A stretch of 64,000 nucleotides of DNA from positions 372,001 through 436,000 of the forward strand of contig CANNUY010000001.1 in assembly GCA_947525005.1 (NCBI GenBank), written 5' to 3'. Below the pieces are notes generated by a model. It ran no database searches and was not told where the DNA came from. It saw nothing but the letters and a program-made list of their open reading frames with translations. The stretch is from an uncultured Candidatus Melainabacteria bacterium (GTDB lineage Bacteria > Cyanobacteriota > Vampirovibrionia > Gastranaerophilales > Gastranaerophilaceae). Both the position numbers and the translations under genes were made by a program. Every line of letters begins with the position of its first letter. The stretch's first letter is position 1. This document shows, piece after piece, positions 1 through 15,000 of the stretch.

Positions 1-3000
1 AGATGCTATGCAAGTATTGACTCTTAGTGCAGGTGATACTTGGAACGGTACAATCGAACTTGTTGGTTCTTCATTGAAAACAACTTCTGATTTGGTTGCA
101 AATTCTAATTTTGAATTTGCGTTTAATAATCAGTTGATTGGTGACGAAGCTTCTATATATGAAAACAGTGGATTAAATCTTGTTATTAGAAAAGATCTTT
201 CATTATTTAAAGGTACATATAATCAAACAGCAGATGCTAACAATCAAGGTGGACAAGTTAATCCAGATGGTGCACCTCAAGCTAATGCTGGAAGCTTGAC
301 AGTTTATATGAACAATTATGGTGATAATGAAAACAATAATGGTAAGATGTTTACTGGTACTAAGAATATTAATAGTGGTACAGTTACTATTTATGATGGT
401 GGAACAAATTACTATAACGAAAAAGATAAAACTGCATATTACGGTGGATTTGTACTAGGTGCTAATACTCAATATACAAACTATTCTGCAGGTGGTTCTG
501 TAAAATCAGATATCGTTAAATTTGCTGATGCTGGAACAGGTGCAGTTGCTTTATTTACTAATTTGACAGATTCTAAGGAATCAGCTAATGCTGAATACAA
601 TCTTCACGCATATACATCAACTGGTGAAAATATAATCAGTTTTAGAAATTCAAATGTTACTTTAAAAGATACTGATTATTCTGACAAAACTAATTATACT
701 TTTGGTTTGAATACATTGGTTAACACTCAAGATAACGAGTTGAAATCATATAATTTTGAAACATTGACACTTACTGATAATGCTAAATTCAATATTGATA
801 TTGATATGAAAAAAGTTGTCGATGGTGCTAAATTCCCAGTTCCAGCAGATGATACTGCTGATGTTGTTGCTGATACATTCAAAGTTGGCGCTAACTCAGC
901 TGGTAACTTCATCATATCTGATATTAACTTTAAAGACTTTGATATAAACCACTCATTAGGTATTATTCAAATATTGTCTGGTGCATCAGATAAAATCTCA
1001 TTAGTATTAGATGCAACATACAAAGCTAATAAAACTTGGGCACAACAAATTAAAGATGATTGTTTAGATGCAGAAACAGATAGTTATATAGTTTATAATG
1101 ATACATTCTTAGGTACAAAAGGTATCAGAGAAGCTAAATATGAAGGTTCTGCTGCAAATGATAGTGTTGAAATATTTATAAAAGAACAAAAAGATGCCTT
1201 GAATGAAATCTCTATAACAGAAACTTCTAAACAAAGAGTATTCCAATTTAGAGCATATCCTGATGTAGACAATCAAGACCCTGATGCACCAGTTACTGAG
1301 TATGTTTATAATATGACTCAAAATCTTGGTGTTGTTACAGCTGGTAAATTAAAGGTTCAAGGTTTAGATAAGACAAACTCAATCATTGATGCAACAAATG
1401 TTGATACAAATGACAGATATTCAATGTTTATGCTTTCTAATGCTACAGAATTTGTCCTTTCTGATGTAACAATTAGAAACGCAATTTCATCTATACCAAG
1501 CTATAATACATCAGTTCTTATGGTTTTAAATGCAGGTGCAAACGCAACTGTTAAGAATGTAATCTTTGAAGATAATGAAGGTTATGCAGTATATGTCAAT
1601 GATGGTGTTGCGAAGTTTGATTCTGTAACATTTACAGCTCCTCAAACAGCAGATGCTGATAATACAAATAACTCAATCTATGTTTACAGTAATAAAGCTA
1701 CATTAAACATTGATGGAACAAACGTATTTGGAACAATGATAAGAAATGTTTCTGGTACAGTGAATGTCAACGGTGCAAACGAATTTGGTGCAAATATTTT
1801 GAACACTTCTGGTACTATGAATTTTGATGGCGTAAATACATTTAACGCATCAATCTCTAACACTAGAAATGGTAATATTACTATGCAAGGTAAAAACATC
1901 TTTACTGGATTAACCGGTGAAAATGGTTCTGCGATTTCAAACATTGCTTCAACATTGAATATTTCAGGTAATACTACCTTTAAAGGTAACACTGCTAACC
2001 AATTTGGTGGTGCAATCTATTTAGGTAGCTCATCTACTGCAAATATAAATGCAGATTTTGGTGGTTTGAATGCTGGTGATGGCAACACTGCTGAACGAGG
2101 TGGTGCAATCTATATTGATACAGTGAAAAATGTCGTAATTTCTAGTAACTTTATCAACAATACGGCTAATCAATTAGGTGGTGCTATCTATTCTAATTCT
2201 GATTTTACAATTGCTGCGTTAGATGACACAGAAATAACCTTTAGTGGAAACACTGCAAACGGTGTATCTAATGCTATTTACATGGATAACCCAATTTCAA
2301 CAATCCCTACAATTACATTTAATTTGTCTGGTACAAGTTCAATGACTTTCTATGACATAGTTACAGGTTATGAAGCAGCTACTCCTATTAATAGATTTAA
2401 TATTAATATCACTAACTCAACAGCTGAAGGTATTGATAATAATCCTACCGTTAATTTCTATAACTATGTAAATAATGCAAATATTACAATTGATGATATA
2501 GCAGTTACGTTTGATGCTTCAAAAGCATTGATAACAGGCACTACTTCTGATGACGATAAGAAAACAATCTCTCAAGATTTCTTGAAAAATTCATCAATTA
2601 AGTTGGTTTCTGGTCAATTGACTTTGAACACAGTTACTCTTAACAACTATTCAAAAAATACTGCACTAAATACATTACTTGTAACACCAACTGATGATAT
2701 TGTTCAAACTGTGATATTGAATAATTCATCTGTGAAACTATCAAATGAATTATCTGTTACAAATACTGTTGATAACACATATTTCGGTAAACTTTCTTCA
2801 AATAATACAGAATACAGTATCGATGTTGTTCTTGTAGGTGAAGGAGATTATCATTTTGATTATGACGGTACACTTGTTGTAACTAAAGGAAAAGAGAACG
2901 CTGCTGACACAATTGAAGTTCTAGCAGGTTCAAATGGTACTGTTTTATTGACATCTATCAACTTTATTAACGAAAATCAAACTAATCAAGGTATAATCCA

Positions 3001-6000
3001 AATATTGAAGGGTGATTTACAAAATTCTAACATTACATTAGAATTAAGTGATGCTTTGAAAGACAAAACTTGGGATTATTCAATCGATAAATACGTTGTA
3101 GATAATGTTAATGACGTAGTATCAGTTATATATACTGATTTCATTGGAACAAAAGGTTTAAAACTTGCTCAATACGACAAAAATTTAAAAGATGGTATTT
3201 TTGATGCTATTGAAATTACTTCTACTGAACCATCACTTGATTTGTTGGCTACAATTAACCAAGGTTGGTCATCAGATAAGACATTTATGCATAAAGTAAG
3301 AAATTTCAACTTTACATTAGCTTATGATATGGAATTATACAGATTAACTGCAAATTCAGGTGAAACTGGTACTGGTGAAGTTACAATCAGTGGCTATGCA
3401 GGTAGAAAAGATATTTTAGATGCTATGGGTGAATATTCAATGTTCATAGTTAAGCAACAAGGTGTTACATTGAACTTGAATAACGTAATTATCCAAAATG
3501 CTGTTATGAACGATAAAGCAGATAAGTCAGAAAATGCATCTGTTCTTGATATTACAGCAGAAGATGCAGTAATTAATTTGAATAATGTAACTTTCAGTAA
3601 TATTGGTGGAAACGCAATTTATAATGCAGGTGTTGTAAATGCTAAAAATGTAACTTTTGTACCAGTTGACGCTGATAATAATAATGTTGGTGGTGGCGTA
3701 ATCGTTAATAATGGCGATATGAATGTTATCGCAGGCACAAATAAATTCGGTTCAAGTATTATCAATAATCTTCAATGGAATTTTGGTTCTGTTACTAATG
3801 TTGATAATATTGAAAACATCATTGATGGCTTGTTTACAAACAATGCTACAGTTACTTCATATCAGTTCGTAACGACAACTTATAATGGTGGTATTATTGC
3901 AGGAAATAACGCTACATTTAATTTTGGTGGTGTTGATATATTAAATTCTTCATTATCATTAGCAAATGCTGCTACTGCAATATTAAATATCATGGGTGAT
4001 GTTACAGTTACTCAAAATTCTGGTATAACTGATGACAACTTTATTGTTAATGTTGTTGCAAACGGTGTATTGAATATTGTTGGTTCAGAAGTTGATATCA
4101 ATTTAGCAACTAATGATATTTGGGAAGCTAATGGTAAGATAACATTAAGAAATTATGTTGACCTTGCTGATGAAAACAATAATTCAACAGGTTACTTGAA
4201 ATATATCGGTAAAGATGTTGGTGGAAACAACGGTATATTAGTAGCTGAAAGTGGTAAATTTGAACTTGTTGAAGGTGTATTCGATTATGAAGGTACTTCT
4301 TCTATAGCTGATACAGTTGATATAGTTTTGACAGGTGGCAATTTGAACTTGAAGAAAAACGGTATAACTCTTTCAGCTGGCGATGTTTGGACAACTAACG
4401 GTAATGTAGTTTTAGATGATGGTATTACTGTTACTGTAGCAAATGGAATAAATAATGGTGGTGATTTAGAATTAACTGATAATTCTACTATTGCAACTGA
4501 ATTCGCAACATCTAATTTTGTAAATGACGGTGCAAATATTATTGTTAAGACTGATGAATCAGAAATTTATAAAGGTATTTATACTCAAAAATCAGGTTCA
4601 TTAAATGTTATAAACGATGGTAATCTTACTGGTAAAATCTTTGGTGAAAAAGACGGTAATCACGCATTGAAAGATATTCAAGGTGGTAGTGTTACTGTAA
4701 ATTATACTGGTGCAAAAACAGAAACTTATGATGCAACAATTGATTACGGAAACATCAAGTTAGGTTCTAATACTCAATTAACAAACATAACTTATGGTGG
4801 TCTTATCAATTCTGAATTATTAAGCTTTGCAGGTGATTCTGCAACTGCTACTTTCACAGGTATCACAACTGATGATGTATATTCATTGAACGCAATTGAT
4901 TCTCCAAACGGTGTGAATACAATCAAGTTCTTAGGTTCAGAAAAATTATTTACAAACGTATTATTATTAGATACAGACTATGCAACAACAAATTATATCT
5001 TTGAAAACTCTGTTGTAAGCTTTAAAAATGGTAATATTCCTGCAACAAACGACAAAGTTGGAGTTGTTGTTCTTAGTCAATACCACTTCTCAACATTATC
5101 TTCTAATAATTCATTGTTTGAAATTGATGTAGATTTGGCAAAATCATTGGCTGACACAATTAAGATTGATTCTATTGTTAATGATAGCTTTGATAATATA
5201 ATTAAGTTATCTAATATTAACTTCATCAACCCTGCTCAACACGATAGTGCAGTAATTAAGGTTCTTGTAGACAAGATTGACGGTGTTACTCTTGCATTGA
5301 CAGACGATATGGCTGCAAAAACTTGGGTTTATGGTGTTGATGCAACAAGATTATTTAATGATGGTACTAATGATGTTGTAAGAATTACAAATGGTGACTT
5401 CTTAGGTACTAAAGCTATTAGATTGGTTAATTCAAATGACTTAACTTCACAAGATTCATCAACATTCGATAGTATTCAAATATACAATAGTATAACTTTA
5501 GATATTTTGAACGAAATAACAAAATTTGATACACCTAATAACTTAGATGGTAAAGATGTATTCTCAAGACAGTTTGTATTCACTGATATCAATAGTAATT
5601 ATAATATGACAATGAGTCTTGAAACTGTTGGTAGTGGACGATACGACATTGTTGGTGTTGTAAAAGCTGATGCACCATATTCAGTGATTGATGCTGGTGT
5701 TGATACAAACTATTCTATGTTTGATATAACAAAAGTTACTCAAATGTATGTAAATGACGTTCAATTCAAAAATGCTGGATTGATTGCTGACAAAGATGCT
5801 TCTGTATTCAATATAGAAAATGTTGATAGTAACGTATATTTAACAAACGTAAGATTTACTGATAACAAAGGTTATGCAGTTTCAAACAAAGGAACTTTGG
5901 TTTTAGATAACGTAATCTTTGACGCTCCAAATGCCACTGATAATGAGGGTAATGCTATCTATAATGAAGGTACAATATATACTTCATTGATAGTTAAAAA

Positions 6001-9000
6001 TGGTAGAATTGAACTTAATTCTGTGGTTGAAAATATTGGAGAAATTAACTTAGGTGGCGATGTATACTTGAATAACACCATCAAGGGTAAAGACGGAAAA
6101 TTAAACATTGGATATAATACAAATGTTAATGGTGTAGCAACTGATATCTCATCAAAATTATATGTAGGAGCAGGAGCTATTGTTACGGGTGACCAAGTTG
6201 TTAATCTTGCAGAAGGTTCATTGATTGATAACGCAGGTAATGTTTATTTGAACATTGGTGATACTTGGAACGGTGAAATAAATAATACTGGAACAATTGA
6301 AATTGAAGGTGTTGAAGCTGGTGCTGTTTCAACAATCAATGCAACAGCTGGTACTGTTTCTATAAGAGATGTATTATTAAACGATGTACTTCATCACAGT
6401 TCAATCAATGTAATAAGTACTGATGATAAAGCTCGTACAATTGCAAAAGAGGTTGTATTATCACTTGATGAAAATTCAGTTATCAATTTGACTGGTACAG
6501 CTGTAAATAATGCTTCTGTATATATTGATAGTGCTGATAGCTGGGCTGGTTTTATTGCTCTTAAAAATGAACATACATTGTTAACAATAGATGGTGTAAC
6601 ATCAAATGGTAAGATTTTAGCAACTGCAGGTAATATCAATATTTTAGGTGCTAGCACAATCTCACTTGATGAAAATTCAGAAATAAATAATGTTACAAAT
6701 ATAAGTCTAACTGATAACAGTAGTTTAGAATGGAAAAACCATAAAGCAGATAAAAAATTAGTATTCTCAACGGGTGATAGTTGGAATAATGCCACAATTA
6801 AACTTGTAAACGCTGATTTAGAAATGGCATCAGGTTTGAATAATGGCGCAACAAACTTTGTATTCAATACTAATAACGTATTATCAGGTGATAGTGATTC
6901 ACAATTCACAAACAAAGATTTAGATTTAACAATCGATGCTGATGAATCAGTATTTGGTGGAAAATATGTTCAAGATGGTGGAAATCTTGTTGTTAATGCT
7001 ACTGGAAAAATGTTTGGTGGCGAAAGTTCTATCAATAGTGGTTCTGTAACTATTACAAGAGATGGAGTTATCGATTACTCAAATATTATTATGAACGGTA
7101 ATAATACAACATTTACAAATATTGCAACTTCTAATAATGGAGGTATTGTAAATTCTGATGTTGTATCACTTGGTAATGCAGTGGCTGGTGTGGATATCAA
7201 GTTTACTTCTACATCAAATACTGAATACGTATTAACAGGTGGAATTGAAAATGGTTATAGAAACAACGTGACATTTGAAAATTCACGTGTATATCTTGGC
7301 AAATTCCAATCTTCTGATAATGACTATGATATTTCTGGTCAAACTGTTTATAAGTTCACAAATTCTATAATTGATTTAACTGCAGGTTTAGGTGATAACA
7401 AAGGTTATATCAATGATTATAGATTTGGTAATATGCAATTAGATAGTCGCTCTAGTTATGTAATTAGTTTTGACTTGTTTAATATTAAGTCAGATACTTT
7501 GACATTTGATGCAAATATGATTGATACAACTACAGAAGGTACAGTATTGATTTCAAAAATCAACTATTTATTACCTGATGCAACAACAGAAGCTGGTGAT
7601 AGAGTTGTTAGAGTGTTGTTTGCAAATGACGATAGAAACTTGAAACTTGGTAAGGATGTTCAAACAAGATTTGTATATGATGTAACAAATGATATTACCT
7701 TCAATCAGTTCATTGGCTCAAAAGAATTGTCATTGGCTAAATCAGATGGAAATAATAATTATGACAGCTTGTTATTGAGAATTGCTGATAGAAAAGACGC
7801 ACTTCAAACGTTGAATATGAAAAAATTTGACGGTACAAATATTAGAAACTTTAATTTTGTTGATTTGTACGATACAGATGTTGATGGATATCAAACATAT
7901 ACATTGATAGGTAATACAGGTAATTCAGTTCGTGGCACATTGAATGTAAACGGTAAAATTCGTGGCACAAAAGACGATACAGTACTTTACGATGTGATTA
8001 ATGCTGATAATAAATATTCAATGTTTGTATTGTCAGAAATAGGTATTATATTAAACATCAATAACGTAAATATTAGAAATGCAGTTATGAATGCAGGTCA
8101 ATATTCATCTAGATATGCTTCTGTACTTGATATTATTCACGAATCAGCAAGAGTGACATTGAACAATGTTGTATTAACAAACAATGGTGGCACTGCTATT
8201 TATAATGCTGGTACATTGAATATGAATGGTGTTAAGATTGATGCTTCTGCAAACGGAAATACTGTATCAAACAAAGGCACAATTAATATTGCTAATTATA
8301 CATTCACTAATGACTTAGGTAATGAAAGTTATATAGCATTTGATAACTATGATGGCGAAGATATTAGAAACGTATTAAATTCTGAAATTACAAACACTGG
8401 TGAAATTAACTTTAGTGCTGATTCAACAACATTAGTAGGCGCTAATATCTTAGGAACTGGTACATTGAATGTTAATGGATTGCTTGTATTGAAGGGCACT
8501 GATATAACACCTGTTTCTATTGATGATTTACAATCAGTAAATATCTTGGCTGGTGCAAGATTAGTTATGGATAAAGCAAGCTTGACAATGTCAACAGGCG
8601 ATTTGTTAAGTGCAGGTGCTACTGTTAAATTGATTGATTCTACATTCAAATTCACTGAAATAGAATCAACAGACGTTAACTTGTTTGCACAAAGTGGTAA
8701 ATTAGTATTAGATAAGAAAGCTAAATTGTCATTGACATCAAATTCTACAATTTCTGATGAAATGGTTGTTGAATTGATTAATGGTCAATTGACATTAAAT
8801 TCAACTACAGTTGGCGATAATGTTGTTGGAACAGAACTTAAACTTGCTCAAAATGACAAGATGACTTCTGATTCAAAAGTTATTTTAAACGGTGTTGGCA
8901 CATCTTTAACTTTAGAAAAAGGTGTTAATGGTAATGATAAAGTTGAATTAACAAATACTAATATTCTAGGTACAGGTACTTTAAATAACAATGGTATAAA

Positions 9001-12000
9001 TATTGTTATTTCATCTGATGAAGCTAACGCATTTACAGGTGCTTATTATCAATATGGTGATAGCACAACTGCAAGATTAGATATATTAAGTAATGTTCAA
9101 GCTGATAGAGAAACATCAAACGTATTTGGTGGAAAGAAATACATCAATAGTGGTGATGTGAATATTGAAAGAACATTCGGTATTAACTATAAAGACTTCA
9201 TCTTGGGTGATGGTGTTAGATTTACAAACAACTCATTGACTGCAAATGGTGGTATTGTTGATAATTCAGTAATAACATTGAAAGGCAATAATATAACTGC
9301 TTTGTTTGGTAAATCAGTAAATGCTCCAAGTACTGTTGAAAGAGTAAATTATACATTGACTGAAAACATTTTCTCTACTGATGAATATGGTAATACTGAT
9401 GGACATAACTATAATACTATTCAATTCAAAGATGCGGTAGTTACATTGGGTATATTTGATTATGCAACTGATGGTAAAGGTACTGATATTTATACAAATT
9501 ATAAGTTTACAAACTCTGTAATTGATTTGAAAAATGCATCATTTGATGAATACAGATTTACAAGTTTGGTATCAGATAATTCATTTATTACATTAGATTT
9601 AGATTTTGCAAATGGTAAGAGTGATACATTAAGATTAGGTAACACATCTCAAGGTGTTCTTACGATTTCTGATTATAATGTTAACTTAAGACAAGAAGAT
9701 AACGGAACTGTATTACAAATATTGTTTGCAGAAAATAGTTCAATGAGATTACAATTATCTCAAGAATTAGCAAACAAAGGATATGATTTCACTATTTTGG
9801 GTAACGATTTTGAAGGCAATCGTCACGTTGTTGATAATGGTGATATCAGATATATCAAGATTTTGGCAAATGACTTTATAGGTCAAAAGAAATTAGAAAT
9901 TGTATCTCAAAATACAACAAACGATAGTATTAGAGTTTACAACAGCTTTGTAGAAGATGCATTAAAAGTTGTAAACAGATACGATAATGGTGCTTATGGT
10001 TATGCACATAGAACATTTACATTCGACGGTGTATCTGATAATTACGTATATTATGTAAAAGAAGATGCAGGAAAAACTGCAAGTGGTGTATTTAACATTA
10101 TCGGTCGTGAAGGTAGTAACGATGTATTAGATGGTGTTGGATATACTATTGTTAACGGTGTTGTTACAGAAAATACAAATGTTTACCACTCATTGTTTGA
10201 AATTACAAACGCAAACACAACTTTGAATATTAGTAATGTAACTATTCAAAATATGGGTACAATTTCAGATGCTAAATTGATTTCAGCATTAGATATTGAA
10301 GCAACTGATGCGATTGTAAACTTGATAAATGTTAGATTGAATAATAACCAAGGTACAGCAATTTATAACAAAGGTAACTTATCATTTACTAATGTAGAAA
10401 TCGGTAGAGCAGGTGCTATAGGATTTGAAAATTCATTAGAAAACGCTGGTACATTGACTACATCTGGTAATAATACATATTATTCAAGCATAATCAACAA
10501 TGGTACAATCGAAATTTCTGGTACAGATAATGTTTATAACTCAATTATCAGAACAGATGATTCAAAAGATGCAGTAATCAGTGTTGTTGACACAGGTGTT
10601 CTTAATATGAACTCTGACGGTGCTTTGAAAGCTATTATTTCAGATAATATAATTGTTAATGTTTATGAAAATGCAACAATAAATATCAATGGTGCTGATT
10701 TATCATTAAATACAGGTGATACTTGGACTGGTTCAATTTATTTGAATTCAGGTAGCTTGACTTATTCTGATTTACAAACTAATGGTAATTTTGTAGCTCA
10801 AGGTGGTGTATTGACTTTGAATAATAATGCTATCTTGACAGTTAATTCTAAACAATTAAAATTGGCTGGTGACGAAACAATTAAAGAAACAGAAAATGGT
10901 TATATTGCGTATGATGTTACTATTGCTGATGATGTAAATGTAATAATCAATGCAGGCACAATACTTAATGTTAAAGGTTACACAAAACCAGAAGCAGTTG
11001 GTGGTATCAACAGAGATGTTTTACATTACAATAAATTGACATTAGGTACTGGTGATGTTTGGGATGGTAAGATAGTATTAGAAAAAGCATACTTGACTAT
11101 TGCTAAGGGTGTTACATATTTAGGTGCTGATAATGACTTTGTATTTAATGACTATAATCATTTACAAGCAGATAGTTATTCAGTATTTGAAAACAATGGT
11201 TTAAATATTACTTTGACAGCTGATTTTGGTACTAAGTTTACTGGTCGTTATGAACAAAACGGTAATGCTACAATGACAGTAACAAAAGACGGTGTATTGT
11301 TCGGTGGCATTAAGAATATCAATTCTGGCAAACTTATTATAACAACTCCAACTGATTCAGTTGATTTTGATGGTAATCCTGTTGTTTCACAAGGTATTAA
11401 TTATGATAATGTAAATCTTGGTAGCAGTGTTGTATTTGAAAACTATGCTTCAACTATAATAGGTGGTAACATTACTACAGATACAATTAGATTTGTTGGT
11501 GATAATGGTTCTGCATTATTCACAAATTCTTCAACACTAGATATTATCAATTTCGAATATGTAGTTGATAAAGAGTTTGTTGATGCAGATGGTCAAATAT
11601 ACTTGGTAACAGGTTATTTAGGATACTATGCAAAAGATGATGTTGATGGACAACATAAATATATAACTAATGATGATGGCACAGTTAAGATTGTTTATGA
11701 CCCATCAGAAGAAAAAGTAACAACAGTAAATGGTTTTGTAAATTATGATTTAGATATTGTTTCATCAACTGGTGTTGGAAATGAAATTACCTTTAAAAAT
11801 GCAAATGTTAGATTAACAGGAACTGTTCAAGACAAAATTGTTGATTATTCTGTTGGTGGAATTAAATACAACTTCTTGAACACATACCTTGATTTAACAG
11901 CTGATGACAACGCTTATACATACAAATTCGATTCAATAAATATTGGTGGTAAACAAGATTCTTCAATGAATTTGATTATTGATATTTGTGCTGATAAATC

Positions 12001-15000
12001 AGAACTAGACAGTATTTATGTTGATGATAAAAATGCTGTTGGTATAATTTATCTTGCTGAAGTTAATTTGATTAGAGATGTTGATGATCAAAGCCAAAAC
12101 TTCCAAGAATTTACTAGAAAAGTTATCAAAGGTGATAACAAACTTGAATTAAAATTGTCAGATTATATTGATAATAACGCTGGTATTTTGACAAAAACAA
12201 TTAGTCAATATGATACAAGAGGCGTTTATGAAATGAATGTTCCTTGGAATGCTTATCTTGGTAAAATTCATATTTCATTGGCATACTTAGATGAAAATGA
12301 CAATGTAATTCAACCTGACGATCCTAAATATAGCGATAAAGCAAATGGTATCCGTGTAGCACAAATGTATACAAAAGATTTGCTACGTGAATTATCAATG
12401 TACGAATCAAAAGACACTACAATTCCTTATAAAGTACGTAACTTGAACTTTACAAGTAGTGTTAGAGAACAAAAGATGACATTGTTGGCAAATACCTCTG
12501 GTTATTTGAGAGATGATGCTGGTAATCTTGCTGATAAAGATGGCGAATTACTTCCAGAGGGTGCATCTCCTGTATTCAAAGGCGTTTCATCAGGCGTATT
12601 GAATATCAATGGTAAAGATTCTACACATAGTATAATTGATGCTTATGGAAATGTGATTTGTCACGATACAATAAGTAATAAAACTTCTACTGATTCTAAA
12701 GGTAACGATACCATCACTGTATTATCAGAAGGCAAATATAGACATTCAATGTTTGTATTGAATGAAGAAACTAACTTGTCTATTAAATCTGTAACAATCC
12801 AAAATGCATACAGAGGTAACAAGACAACGTTTACTTATGATTACAAAGTTCTAACAGATCAAAACAAAAATGCATACGAAACAAGACACGTATACGACCA
12901 AGTATTGTATGAAGATTTCGATACAACGGGTGGTAAAGGTTCTGTTATTTATCAGTCAAATGCAAATTCAAAAATTTATTTAGAAGATGTAGTAATTAAA
13001 AACAACGCTTCTTACGGTAATGGTGGTGCAATTTATGCAGCAAAAGGATTTACAATCAATGCTGTAAATGGAGATGTTCTATTCAAAGGTAACTACCAAA
13101 ATGTTACAAATACAAAGAATGCAGCAATATCAACTGATGCTATTGTTGGTACTGATAAAAACGATATCTATATCGGAAGTAATTCAACAAATACTAATCT
13201 TGTTATGAACTTGAACTCAGCAGCTGGCAAAACTATTCAAATCGCTGATGGCATTGAGTTTAATGGTGGCGAAACTGGTAACAAGTTAGTTATTGATGTA
13301 AACAGAGGTGTTTATCAAGATATAAATACTAATGAAATCAAGAATGCAGGTAGCACAGGTAAAGTATTTATTGGTGGTGACTTTGGTAATGAAACTAACT
13401 ATGTTCCTAAATTTGATAACTTAGTTGATATCAATATATATGACGGTGAGTTCGGTTTTGTTGATGGTGAAACAAGAGTAATGAGCCTTAATAGCTTAAC
13501 ATTGATGAAGGATATTATTTATCACATTGATGTAGACTTGAATAAAAATGCAACAATGTCTACTGATACAATTTATACTAAGAATCTTAACTTCAATGGA
13601 CACAAGTTCTTGTTGACATCTGAATCATTCCATAACATTGGTTCATTTGATTATACTGTATTCCAACCAAGTTATTTGGCAGTAGAATTGAAGTTGTTAG
13701 ATGTTAAAGAACATTCTTCAAACTACTTTAGTTTAGTATATGCAAACGATATAACAACTACTTGGAACTCAATTTCTTGGTTGGGTAATGACGGATTAAC
13801 ATATTATGCTATGTTAGGTATCAATGGCACAATTATTTATGGTACAAGCATAGATGATTCACAATCACTATTGTATCAAGCAGTTAAGAACTCTAAATCA
13901 AATACTTTCAAAATGATTTCATCATATATGATGTATGGTATATATGGTACAAATGCGGACGGTACTGTTTCATTGATTGACAATTACTTGACGTTGAACA
14001 ATCCAAAATTGACAATCAATGGTCAAGGTAAATATGAAATTGCTACAAACAACCAAGTAAACGGTTTTGTTGTAGGAACTTATGTATCTAAGAATAAAAC
14101 ATTGCCAAAAGCATTGAATATTTCTAAGGTAACAGAAATTTCTGGATTTAATGGAGCATTGATTAACCAAGGTGGTAAAATTTCAGCAACAGGAACATCT
14201 TTTGTAGAAAACCAATCAGACACATTCGGTGCTGTTGCAAGAAACGAAAAAGGTACATTGTCTATTACAGGTGCTTCAAAATCTTATGTAGACATTATAA
14301 ATAACATTTCAAATGAAAAAGCTGGTGCTATTTATAACGCAGGTACATTCACTGCTAAGTTTGTAAACTTTGGTTTAGCAACAGAAGCAGGAAAACCATA
14401 TTCTAATACATCAAATATTGGTGGTGCTATTTATAACACTGGTAAAGCAACAGTTACAAGTTCAAACTTTACAGAAAACAGTGCAGAAACATTAGGTGGT
14501 GCAATTTATACAGAAGGAATATTGTCATCATCAGCAGTTAAATTCATAGGAAACAAAGCACAATCAGGTGGTGCAATTTATCAAAAAGTTCCAACAGGTT
14601 TAATGACTTTGAACTTGAGTAAATCAACATTTACAGGTAACTCTACATCAATTCGTGATGAAAATATTACACAAAATGATGAAGGTGAATATGTACTTAC
14701 TAATGCAAATGGTGGTGCAATCTATTCAATGGCGTTTGTAACTGATAATAGTTCAACATATCAAGGTAATAGTGCATCTAATTTTGTAGAAACAAATGAT
14801 TTGATGAAATACGCATCTGCAGATGGTGGTGCAATATACTTAAGTACTGTTAATGATGCAAAATTAACTAATAAATTTACTTCAACTAAGTTCTATGGTA
14901 ATAGTGCTACTAATAAGGGTGGTGCAATATACATTGAAACAAGAGATAGAGCAGACGTAGCATTGATAACAAAGGCTACATTTAATAAAGCTGTATTCGG

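Noticed and set aside
8..10. ATG at base 8 as the true start of the giant autotransporter
   Set aside because: The frame is open to the left edge, there is no ribosome site, and the first residues are mid-repeat passenger sequence, not a signal peptide.
6394..6915. Minus-strand 173-codon frame opposite the autotransporter
   Set aside because: It mirrors repetitive codons of the real gene and has no start signal or homology.
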